Assembly (NCBI GenBank): GCA_910589545.1
Contig: CAJUSY010000023.1
Location: 62,001-126,000, forward strand
Reading direction: 5' to 3'
Source of the DNA: Peptoniphilaceae bacterium
GTDB taxonomy: Bacteria > Bacillota > Clostridia > Tissierellales > Peptoniphilaceae
DNA: 64,000 nucleotides
Part shown: piece by piece, positions 17,760 to 25,533 of the stretch
How the letters are laid out: every line of letters begins with the position of its first letter
How positions within the stretch are numbered: the first letter of the stretch is position 1
Position numbers and translations under genes: made by a program
The notes under the pieces: model-generated
The model's database searches: none
What the model was told of the DNA's origin: nothing
The model's input: the letters and a program-made list of their open reading frames with translations, nothing else

Positions 17760-18651
17760 ATTCAAAAAATCAATCGTGATGTATCACGATAATTCGGGAC
17801 AACAAGACATATTTGACGTACTAGCAAAATGCAGTCCCAACTTATTAAAATTATCAAATGAAACAGTGTTTTTCCAAAGCGAAGAACAAGGTGATTTCTA
17901 CAAAAAATGTGAAGAATTAAAAGATTTTGATTTAGTAATCGTAGTAGGAGGCGACGGAACAATAAACGAAGTCGTCAACGGATTATATGATTACGATATG
18001 AATCCAGTAATTGGAATAATTCCAGGGGGATCATTCAACGATTTTTCAAAAACTGTAAACATCGGAGCAAATCCAGTTGAAGCCAGCGAAAATATGTTGG
18101 ATGCAGAAGTCAAAGAATACGACTGTATATTAAATGACGACAAAATCGCTCTGAATTTCTGGACAGTGGGAATGGCATCAGAAAACGCACAAAAAATGCA
18201 AGATGCTGACAAATCAACATTCGGTGTTTTGACATATATTCCAAAAGTTTTTGAAACATTAACACAAGATAATACTTTTGATTATGAAATGGAAATCGAC
18301 GGGGAAATTGTAAAAGGAAATGCAGTAATGGTTTTTGTTGGAAATGGATTATACTCAGGAGGAGTGGAAATTCCTATTTCCGACATCAGTCCAAGCGATG
18401 GAATACTAAATGTATTCGTAGTTGAACAATCAAACTTCGGAGCATTCAAAGCGATGTTAACTCAATCCAACAGCCTTGATTTTAACGAAGAAAACGAAGA
18501 TGTTCAGACATTCAAAGCCAAGGAAATCAAGTTCATCTCACCTGAAGGACTTGTCGCAGATACTGACGGAGAATTATACCAAAAGACACCTTCAAACATC
18601 AAAGTAGTTGAAAAAAGATTCAAATTCTTATCAAAACCATTTGAACAATAA
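17752..18651 (+). CDS. Diacylglycerol kinase family (YegS/BmrU-like) lipid kinase
   Basis: 299 residues. The nucleotide-binding signature VVVGGDGTINEVVNGL (about 63-78) and GIIPGGSFNDFSKT (about 88-101) define the DAGK catalytic fold; a C-terminal beta domain contains NGLYSGGVEIPI and DGILNVFVV. Phosphorylates diacylglycerol or a related lipid at the cytoplasmic membrane, which fits its operon with cardiolipin synthase. Followed by a strong terminator. Confidence 0.9.
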   Translation: MNKFKKSIVMYHDNSGQQDIFDVLAKCSPNLLKLSNETVFFQSEEQGDFYKKCEELKDFDLVIVVGGDGTINEVVNGLYDYDMNPVIGIIPGGSFNDFSKTVNIGANPVEASENMLDAEVKEYDCILNDDKIALNFWTVGMASENAQKMQDADKSTFGVLTYIPKVFETLTQDNTFDYEMEIDGEIVKGNAVMVFVGNGLYSGGVEIPISDISPSDGILNVFVVEQSNFGAFKAMLTQSNSLDFNEENEDVQTFKAKEIKFISPEGLVADTDGELYQKTPSNIKVVEKRFKFLSKPFEQ

Positions 18652-18664
18652 AAATATAGAAGAA

Positions 18665-18693
18665 AAGCTAACTCGTTTGAGTTAGCTTTTTTT
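18665..18693 (+). terminator. Intrinsic terminator after the lipid kinase gene
   Basis: AAGCTAACTC (18665-18674) pairs perfectly with GAGTTAGCTT (18679-18688), followed by a T run. Confidence 0.9.
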
Positions 18694-18710
18694 AGGTTAA
18701 AATTTTAATA

Positions 18711-18806
18711 TAAAAAAGAGACCATCTGAGTGGTCTCCAGTTTAATCTAAGGTTAAAACAATATTAAGGGAGGAGATTGTTTCTTGAGATTAAACTTACT
18801 TTGTTA
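18711..18806 (-). ncRNA. Candidate small RNA with an anti-Shine-Dalgarno loop
   Basis: On the minus strand a long hairpin is formed by GTTTAATCT (18795-18787) with AGATTAAAC (18748-18740), then AAG/CTT and a perfect 7-bp inner stem AAACAAT (18782-18776) with ATTGTTT (18762-18756). The 13-nt loop contains CTCCTCCC, complementary to GGAGGA Shine-Dalgarno sites. It is followed by an intrinsic terminator: GAGACCA/TGGTCTC (18737-18731 with 18724-18718) and six T. A -10-like TATTAT lies at 18819-18814, but I find no good -35. No open reading frame fits on this strand. Function and expression are inferred. Confidence 0.5.
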
Positions 18807-18873
18807 CATTTATATAATAGACTATGAATGTGTACTAATTATGTTCAAATTAGTAGAGATTATGTTTTTTTTA

Positions 18874-20445
18874 GGGTATGTGAAAAGTTTTGTGTATCAG
18901 CTCCTCCTGATAGGTTGTGAGCTGATATTTTTTTGATTTTTAAAAAATATACTTTTATTACTGAAATCTTAAAGTTCAGATATTTGTAACCTAATTTTGG
19001 CACAATTAAACTAAAAGGTCAAGATTTTTTCTAAAAATCTCCCTTTTTGCCTAATTATATTTCTTAAAAATTTGAAGATTTCTGTCAAGAGCTGGTCGTC
19101 AGAGCAGGGCTATGCCTTTACTCTTGATGTAAAGATTCAAATTTTTTATTATTTTGAAGGCAAAATTTAGATTCTGCCTTCAAAAAATATTGATAGTTGT
19201 GACAGTATTTGATCCCATCCTCTTATTCTACTTGTCCATTTACTTGAAGCATCTACCATCGCTAGATACAAGCTTTTTTGTAGGGCGTAGTCGCTTGGAA
19301 ATATTGTTTTGTTTTTTGTTACTTTTCTAAGTTGTCTATTAAAGTTTTCTATGCTATTTGTTGTATATATTAGTTTTCTTATTCCTTCTGGATATTTAAA
19401 ATATGTTGATAATTCAGCCCAGTTATTTCTCCATGAATTTACACACATTGGGTATTTTTTGCCCCATTTTTCTTCAAATATATCTAGGTTACTTAGTGCT
19501 AGTTCTTCTGTTGATGCTTTGTATACTGTTTTTAAGTCTTTCATTAGCTCTTTTATATCTCTATATGATACGAATTTTGTTGAATTTCTTATTTGATGAA
19601 TTACGCATTTCTGAATTTCTGTTTTTGGATATACACTTTCTATTGCTTGGCTAAATCCTGATAAATTATCTGTTGAAACTATTAATATATCTTCTAATCC
19701 TCGTTCTTTTAATTGATTTAATACCAATAGCCAGTATTTACTTGATTCATTTTCTCCAACCCACATTCCAAGGATTTCTTTGTATCCTTCGGTATTGTAT
19801 CCTAGTGCTATATATACTGCTTTTTTTACTACTATGTTATTTTCTCTTACATGATAATGTATTGCATCTAAAAATACAAATGGATATACTTTCTCTAATG
19901 GTCTATTTTGCCACTCTTCAATAGTTGGTAGTATTTTATTTGTTATTTTGCTTACCATAGATTCTGATATTCCAAATCCATAGATTTCTTTTATGTGTGT
20001 TGATATATCTCTTGTTGTCATTCCTTTTGCATACATAGATATTATTTGGTTTTCTATGTTTGATATGTCTTTTTGATATTTTTTCAATGCTTGTGGCTCA
20101 AATGATCCTTCTCTGTCTCGTGGGATGTTTAGGTCTATGTTTCCGTATGATGATTTAACTGTTTTTTTACTTGAGCCATTTCTTGTGTTTAATGACAGTG
20201 GTTTTTCACCATATTCATAATCTAGATGTTCATCTAACTCTGCTTTTAACATTTGTTCCATTGTGTCGCCTAGAAGATCTTTCAAAGCTTCTTGTAAATC
20301 TTGTACTGTTTCTGGTTGATACTCTTCGATTAACATTTTGGATATTTTGTTTAGTCTTGTTTCTGGTCTTTTTCTTGGCATTTTAAAATCCTCCTAATTA
20401 CTATTATATCAGGAGGATTCTATACACAAACTATTTCACAGTCTC
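18874..20445 (-). mobile_element. IS256-family insertion sequence
   Basis: 1572-bp element with one transposase gene. The imperfect terminal inverted repeats can be read inward from both ends: left GGGTATGTGAAAAGTTTTG, right (reverse complement) GAGACTGTGAAATAGTTTG, both then continuing with TGTAT and CTCCTGATA. It is flanked by a 9-bp direct repeat TTTTTTTTA (18865-18873 and 20446-20454), consistent with the 8-9-bp duplication made by this family. The 290 bases between the left end and the transposase stop hold no gene that I can support. Confidence 0.85.
19167..20381 (-). CDS. IS256-family (mutator-type) transposase
   Basis: 404 residues, full length for the family. DDE residues are visible in VFLDAIHYHV (first Asp), IVSTDNLSGF (second Asp) and TTNSIENFNRQLRK (Glu). 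The zinc-free N-terminal DNA-binding part contains NTRNGSSKKTVKSSYG, a hallmark of mutator transposases. Open throughout, so the element looks intact. GGAGG lies before the ATG within the right end of the element. Confidence 0.95.
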   Translation of the reverse strand: MPRKRPETRLNKISKMLIEEYQPETVQDLQEALKDLLGDTMEQMLKAELDEHLDYEYGEKPLSLNTRNGSSKKTVKSSYGNIDLNIPRDREGSFEPQALKKYQKDISNIENQIISMYAKGMTTRDISTHIKEIYGFGISESMVSKITNKILPTIEEWQNRPLEKVYPFVFLDAIHYHVRENNIVVKKAVYIALGYNTEGYKEILGMWVGENESSKYWLLVLNQLKERGLEDILIVSTDNLSGFSQAIESVYPKTEIQKCVIHQIRNSTKFVSYRDIKELMKDLKTVYKASTEELALSNLDIFEEKWGKKYPMCVNSWRNNWAELSTYFKYPEGIRKLIYTTNSIENFNRQLRKVTKNKTIFPSDYALQKSLYLAMVDASSKWTSRIRGWDQILSQLSIFFEGRI

Positions 20446-20457
20446 TTTTTTTTAATG

Positions 20458-20491
20458 AAAACGCAGCACATTATTTTTATGTGCTGCGTTT
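20458..20491 (-). terminator. Hairpin after the LRR/CWB2 surface protein gene
   Basis: Strong stem GCAGCACAT/ATGTGCTGC (20463-20471 with 20479-20487) 4 bases after the stop. The T tract on the minus strand is poor (TTTTCATT). The IS256 element inserted 12 bases beyond it may have changed the original flank. Confidence 0.5.
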
Positions 20492-20494
20492 AGT

Positions 20495-23400
20495 TTACTT
20501 AATCAATTCTTTTACCACTGATTCATTTATTGAGTTTTCTCCACCAAATACATTAACTTTTTCAAATTTTGATTCTTTGAAAGCTTGTTTTGTAGCTTCT
20601 GGAATTTCATTTGCTTCTGCTAATAATATTGGGCAATCAATGGAGCCTATTACTAAGCTGTCTGCTGCTGTTGTTCCGTTTGCGATGTTAACTTCTACTC
20701 TATCTCTGAAGCCGTATTCGTAAATCTTCTTTGCTGTTTCGTAACGGTTTGCTCCTGCTATTCTTGTAGGGTTTGGAAGTTTGTTTTCTACTTCTTTAGA
20801 GATTGTCTTTTCTCCACCCACAATTATTACTTCTTCAATTTGTTTCAATACTTCTTTTACTTCTTCTGGTATTTTATTTTGTTGTACAAGTAGTATTGGC
20901 ATGTTGTTTTTGTTAGCTAGTGGCGCTACCGTCAATGCGTCTGCGAATACTTCTCCGCTTGCTATTACAGCTTTTTTAGTTCCTGTAAGCTTGATTACTT
21001 CTTGTGCAATTTTTGCACTTGTTTCGTAACGATTAGCTCCTGCTATTGTTCTAACGTTGTATTGTGATAGGCTGTCTTTTGTTTTATCTACTGATTTTTC
21101 TCCACCTATTACGATTACATTCTTAACTCCTAATCTCTTGATTTCTTGCGCTACTACTGAATCTAGTTGATCTTTTTGTACAAGTAGGATTGGTGCTTTT
21201 AATTGTTTTGATAATGCTGATGCTGATAAGCTGTCTGCGAATTGTTCGTAGTTTGCTACGATTACTGTTTCAGCTGTGTTGTAGTATTTCTTGGATACTT
21301 CTACTGCTGTTTGTATTCTGTCAGCTCCTGCAACTCTTGTTGTTGCTTTTTGTTGTGGTTGTGGTGTTACTGATGGAACACTTGGTGTTGGTGTCACTGT
21401 ACCAGGATTACTTGGTGTTGTTGATTTTTCTTTTTCAAAATCTTTGCAAGCATCTTTTATTGCTTTGAACATTCCTTCTCTATGATATTTTGCTCTCTCA
21501 TCAACTTTTCTGATTTTTTCAAGACTATCTGCATTTGATTTCAAAATATCTGAATAATTTAGCCCTTCATAATCATCCAAAGTCTCCAAAGCCAACATAT
21601 GATAACCTTCATTATCTTCATCAACATTCAAAATCTCATTTCCGTATTCGTCTTTTTGTCCTTTTCCAATAGTGTAAGACATGTCTAACACATACAAGAT
21701 TTTGCCGTTTTTGTCAAAATACACATTCATTCCAATATGATAGGATGGAATCGGAAGTGGCGTTTTAAGTTCAAAATGACCTTGTTTCATAATTGAATCC
21801 GCCATGTTCCCTTTGTTTTCAACAATATTAATAAGATTTTGTAATTCTTTTGTTAAACGAGTTAATTTATTATCCACAACGGCGGAATTATTATAAGATT
21901 TTTTTGCGTATTCAAGTTTATCTTTCAAAATCTCAGAATTTTCTGGATGATTTTTAATCGTTAATTCTCCTTTTTTAATTAATGAGTCTAACTTATATCG
22001 ACTTACAAAAAATTGAGTATCATGGATGTATTTTAACTTCGCACCCTCAGATAATTTGTCTTTTCTTAAAAGCTTCTCACCTTCAGCCTTCATATCTTCA
22101 AATTGCTTTTGAGTATCATCTCTGAGTTCTATTAAATTTAACTTATTTAATTCATCCAAAACTTTTTTCAAATCATCTTTGTTTTTCGTAGTTTCTTCAG
22201 GATTAACAACAAAATTATTTCCATAAGCTAGTGTTTTTCCTTTAATTCTAACTAAAACTTTTTTGTAGTTATCCTCAACTTTGTTATCGTCAAATGCGTT
22301 AAATCTTATATCTTTGATTTTATTCGAAAAATCAATCTCTTTTAAATTATTGTATCTAAACGCTTCTTCTTTTACACTTTCCAAATTTTCGGGCATTGTA
22401 ACCTTTGTAATGCTATTTTTGTAAAAAGTTTGAACAGATATTTCTTTTAATTTTGTTAATAAGCTCAAATCCAACTCAGATATTTTGTTATTACAAAAAG
22501 CCATTTCTCCTATTTTTTCAACTTTATCGCCCATAAACATTACATTTTGTGCATCGTTATTTCTAAAAGCTGAAATTCCAATTTCTCTAACATTTGGATA
22601 AATCACTATTGCAAATAATTTATTAATATGAAACGCACTACTTCCAATTATCTCAGTATTTTCACCTAATTCAAGCATTTCGATCTTGTTATTCATAAAT
22701 GCTCCGTCTCCAATGATTTTCAGAGCCTCAGGTGCTTCAAATTCTGTCAAATAATTAGACTGAAATGCAAATTTCCCGATTTTTTTCACAGTTTTCGGAA
22801 GCTTTACGCTTTGTAAATCGTACTTATTCAAACTACTATTTTCAAAATCCACATTTCGAAAAGCATCATCTCCAATTTCATCAACAACATATTTCCCATT
22901 CTTTTCAGGAATTACAAGATTTTTATTTTCACGAACTTTTAATTTTCCGATACCAGAAAATCCTAGAACCTTGCCTTTATCAAATACAAAATCTTTTTCA
23001 TCCCATTTTGAACTATCCACATCTACTGAAGTTGTCTTATCTTCTTCTGTCGGGTTTACAATAGAAGAAGAATCCTTGTTGTCCACATTTCCATTTGAGA
23101 AAAGCACAACTTTCATCGCGTAGTTTTCATCGCCAGAATTTCCACTAAATGCATCAATCTCAATTTTTTTCACACTATCTGGAAGTTTCACTTGCTTAAT
23201 TTTATTATCTTGAAAAGCTTGTTCTTTTATAATTTTCAATTTTTCACAATTAAATTCTAATTCTGTAATTTGATTAGATTTAAAAGATCTTTCTCCTAAA
23301 TTTGTTAAATTTTTAGGTAAAATAAGTTTGCCTTCTATTTGGTTATCAAAAAATACTTGTTCTCCCAAAAATTCCAAATTATCCGGTAATTTTATAGTCT

Positions 23401-23905
23401 TTAAACTTAGATGTGCAAATGCATAATCACTAATTTTAGTGATGGTCTTTGGTAAATTAACGCTTTTGATATTACTATTTTCTTCAAAAGCATCTTGCCC
23501 AATATAAGTATATCCTTCAGGAATCTCTACAGATTCTATGTCTAATTGCTTGAAATCTTCTCCAAGCTTTTTAATTTCGTTTCCATCAACATCTAAGTTG
23601 TTAACCTCTCCATTTTCGCCTTCTCTTTGAGTATACTCATCTATCGCACTACTCTTATTGTAGACAAAAGCAAAACTTGCTATTTTTTTCAAAGCTACAT
23701 TTTCTTTACTTTTTGTTGGTAGCACAACATTTCGATTTCTTTTTAGCTTTTGCACACCGCTTTTCGAAAAACCGTATACAGTATCTCCCACAATTTCAAA
23801 ATCATCCGCTGTATATTTGTCACCAGCTGCTTTAGAATTAATATTTAATCCAAAAAGCAAAGCAAATACAAAAACTAAAGAAAAAATAATCTTTTTTTTG
23901 TTCAT
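20495..23905 (-). CDS. Large secreted surface protein: BspA-type leucine-rich repeats plus three CWB2 modules
   Basis: 1136 residues. Signal peptide at 1-27 (IIFSLVFVFALLFGLNINSKAA). Residues about 90-620 are BspA/LRR_5 type leucine-rich repeats with recurring phrases such as LPKTITKISDYAFA, KLPDSVKKIEIDAF and DLQSVKLPKTVKKIGKFAF. A central charged helical region (about 640-840) leads to a Pro/Thr/Ser linker (about 845-870) and three CWB2 repeats to the C-terminus (RVAGADRIQTAVEVSKKYY, TIAGANRYETSAKIAQE, RIAGANRYETAKKIYEYG). CWB2 modules bind anionic wall polymers noncovalently, so this should be a wall-attached adhesin or ligand binder. Two Fur-box-like sites flank its promoter. The ligand is unknown. 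Confidence 0.9.
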   Translation of the reverse strand: MNKKKIIFSLVFVFALLFGLNINSKAAGDKYTADDFEIVGDTVYGFSKSGVQKLKRNRNVVLPTKSKENVALKKIASFAFVYNKSSAIDEYTQREGENGEVNNLDVDGNEIKKLGEDFKQLDIESVEIPEGYTYIGQDAFEENSNIKSVNLPKTITKISDYAFAHLSLKTIKLPDNLEFLGEQVFFDNQIEGKLILPKNLTNLGERSFKSNQITELEFNCEKLKIIKEQAFQDNKIKQVKLPDSVKKIEIDAFSGNSGDENYAMKVVLFSNGNVDNKDSSSIVNPTEEDKTTSVDVDSSKWDEKDFVFDKGKVLGFSGIGKLKVRENKNLVIPEKNGKYVVDEIGDDAFRNVDFENSSLNKYDLQSVKLPKTVKKIGKFAFQSNYLTEFEAPEALKIIGDGAFMNNKIEMLELGENTEIIGSSAFHINKLFAIVIYPNVREIGISAFRNNDAQNVMFMGDKVEKIGEMAFCNNKISELDLSLLTKLKEISVQTFYKNSITKVTMPENLESVKEEAFRYNNLKEIDFSNKIKDIRFNAFDDNKVEDNYKKVLVRIKGKTLAYGNNFVVNPEETTKNKDDLKKVLDELNKLNLIELRDDTQKQFEDMKAEGEKLLRKDKLSEGAKLKYIHDTQFFVSRYKLDSLIKKGELTIKNHPENSEILKDKLEYAKKSYNNSAVVDNKLTRLTKELQNLINIVENKGNMADSIMKQGHFELKTPLPIPSYHIGMNVYFDKNGKILYVLDMSYTIGKGQKDEYGNEILNVDEDNEGYHMLALETLDDYEGLNYSDILKSNADSLEKIRKVDERAKYHREGMFKAIKDACKDFEKEKSTTPSNPGTVTPTPSVPSVTPQPQQKATTRVAGADRIQTAVEVSKKYYNTAETVIVANYEQFADSLSASALSKQLKAPILLVQKDQLDSVVAQEIKRLGVKNVIVIGGEKSVDKTKDSLSQYNVRTIAGANRYETSAKIAQEVIKLTGTKKAVIASGEVFADALTVAPLANKNNMPILLVQQNKIPEEVKEVLKQIEEVIIVGGEKTISKEVENKLPNPTRIAGANRYETAKKIYEYGFRDRVEVNIANGTTAADSLVIGSIDCPILLAEANEIPEATKQAFKESKFEKVNVFGGENSINESVVKELIK

Positions 23906-23929
23906 ACGAACCTCCTATTAAATTAATAA

Positions 23930-24005
23930 TGATATTCTTTATCATCTAAAGAACTTTTTTTATTTTACTATAATCTCAATTCCTTTTCAATGATATTTAT
24001 TATCA
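23930..24005 (-). promoter_or_regulatory. Promoter flanked by two Fur-box-like palindromes
   Basis: On the minus strand TTGAAA (23990-23985), 17 bases, TAAAAT (23967-23962). Two palindromes of the form TGATA-N5-TATCA flank it: TGATATTTATTATCA (23991-24005), touching the -35, and TGATATTCTTTATCA (23930-23944), just after the start point. Against the 7-1-7 Fur consensus TGATAATNATTATCA they match 13 and 12 of the 14 defined positions. Iron (or another Fur-family) repression of the LRR/CWB2 gene is inferred. Confidence 0.6.
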
Positions 24006-24108
24006 AATTAATTTTAAAAAAAGTTTCGTGCTTATCAATATCTTCAAACACATAATATTGAGCTATCTAAAATTTTATACGTTACTTTTAGCAAACTTAT
24101 ATACACAA

Positions 24109-24136
24109 AAACAGCTCTTAATAAATTAAAAGCTGC
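24109..24136 (-). terminator. Intrinsic terminator after the glycosyltransferase gene
   Basis: CAGCT...AGCTG stem with an AT-rich inner part (CTTAAT/ATTAAA) followed by TTTTTGTG on the minus strand. Confidence 0.6.
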
Positions 24137-24155
24137 ATTCAGTAAATTTTATATT

Positions 24156-25382
24156 CTATTGTAAATTTGCAATCTCCATTAACTCATTCTCGATTTCAAG
24201 CATTATGTGATCCCAAGAATGTTTTAATACTAATTCGTGAATTTTTTCTGGTATTGGTTCTTTATTTTGTATTCTGATTATTTGTTTTTCAATTCCTTTT
24301 GCTAATCTATCTACAAATGGTTCTATTTCTGAATCATAAGGTTCATCGATTGATTTGAGTCGTGGCATTTCGACAAATTCAATTGCGCTACTTTTATTTA
24401 TTTCATCGCCTAATGTTTCTATGAGTCCTTCTATTTCTGTGACTACGACTCTCATTCCACAACCCAATGCTTCGATTGCAATGAGTCCTAATCCTTCATA
24501 ATAGCTTGGCAAAATGTAGATGTCTGATTCTCTCATTTTATTTGAGAGTTTTTTCTGACAAGATGTGTTGTGCAAATCGAAGTAAAGTGAGTTTCCTGTG
24601 TTATCCCACAACTCAACTTTTGTTTCTATATCCACATCTCCCACTAGTGTTAATTCCAAATTATCGTATTTTTCTTCTAGTTTTTTGAAAGCTTTGCAAA
24701 GTTCGTACACTCCTTTTGCGTGTGATAATTTCCCTGCAAACAAAAGCCTTATTCTGTCGTTTTTTGGGTCTTCTTTTCTTCTGTAAAATATGTCGCTGTT
24801 ATAGCCTCCACCCGTTACAACGATTTTTTCTTTGTCGATTCCAAATATATCGGAGATTGGTTCTACGTCTTTTTTGCTTAATGCTAGGACTTTTTGTGCG
24901 CGGTTTAAATTATCCACACAAGTCATGAATAATTCTGTGTTGAGGTTTGTTTGTCTGATGTCGGTTCCATGATTTAGTAATAAAACAGGAGTTTCATCGA
25001 AAATATCTAACACGAGACTGCTTAGCATCCAACAATGATGAGATACGACTACGTCTGGCTTGAATTCTTTCTTTGCTTTTTTCAATTGTTTGGTGAATTC
25101 ATTTGTCCAATCTTCAATCATATCGTGTGTCATATCGCTGTATTTTGTTGAATCGTAAGGCATTTGATCGCTCATTCCAACTATTGGGAAATTCAATTTT
25201 TCGCTTTTAAATTCCACTGGATATTTTTTGATTGTATCATCCCAGTTTAATTTTATATCATCTTGTATTCCAAAAACAGCAGCATTTTCATGATTTTGTT
25301 GCATAAATTGAATTACATTTGTAAAATAAACGCCGCTTCCTGTTTGCTTCGGAAGTTGTGCGATTACATTTAGTATTTTCAT
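24156..25382 (-). CDS. Family 4 (GT-B) glycosyltransferase
   Basis: 408 residues. N-terminal acceptor domain begins with VIAQLPKQTGSGVYFTN, the usual glycine-rich loop of GT4 enzymes. The donor-binding half shows LLFAGKLSHAKGVYEL (about 232-247), the IYILPSYYEGLGLIAIEALGCGMRVV region (about 291-316) with the conserved E-x7-E pair, as in retaining sugar-nucleotide transferases. Cytoplasmic or peripheral; adds a hexose to a lipid, protein or polymer that cannot be told from sequence. Monocistronic. Confidence 0.88.
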   Translation of the reverse strand: MKILNVIAQLPKQTGSGVYFTNVIQFMQQNHENAAVFGIQDDIKLNWDDTIKKYPVEFKSEKLNFPIVGMSDQMPYDSTKYSDMTHDMIEDWTNEFTKQLKKAKKEFKPDVVVSHHCWMLSSLVLDIFDETPVLLLNHGTDIRQTNLNTELFMTCVDNLNRAQKVLALSKKDVEPISDIFGIDKEKIVVTGGGYNSDIFYRRKEDPKNDRIRLLFAGKLSHAKGVYELCKAFKKLEEKYDNLELTLVGDVDIETKVELWDNTGNSLYFDLHNTSCQKKLSNKMRESDIYILPSYYEGLGLIAIEALGCGMRVVVTEIEGLIETLGDEINKSSAIEFVEMPRLKSIDEPYDSEIEPFVDRLAKGIEKQIIRIQNKEPIPEKIHELVLKHSWDHIMLEIENELMEIANLQ

Positions 25383-25474
25383 TTGATCATCCTTTTTATT
25401 ATTATTCTTACTTCTATATTATCATAATAAGATTTTAATTTCTTTAGTTATTTATTGAAAGTTTTTATAAATCA

Positions 25475-25503
25475 TTGATTATGTTTGTTTTTTAATGTAT
25501 AAT
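25475..25503 (+). promoter_or_regulatory. Predicted promoter of the MATE exporter gene
   Basis: TTGATT (25475-25480), exactly 17 bases, TATAAT (25498-25503), 20 bases before AGGAGG. Confidence 0.7.
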
Positions 25504-25533
25504 AACTTGTATTATTTTGATTAGGAGGCGATT

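Noticed and set aside
18785..18960. A plus-strand reading frame from TTG after GGGAGGAG that could encode a hydrophobic peptide (type I toxin idea)
   Set aside because: It starts inside a strong hairpin, runs into the IS element and has no promoter or stop of its own before it. The minus-strand RNA with a terminator explains the structure better.
19309..19924. Long open frames on the plus strand opposite the transposase
   Set aside because: They mirror the transposase codons, lack ribosome sites and have improbable compositions.
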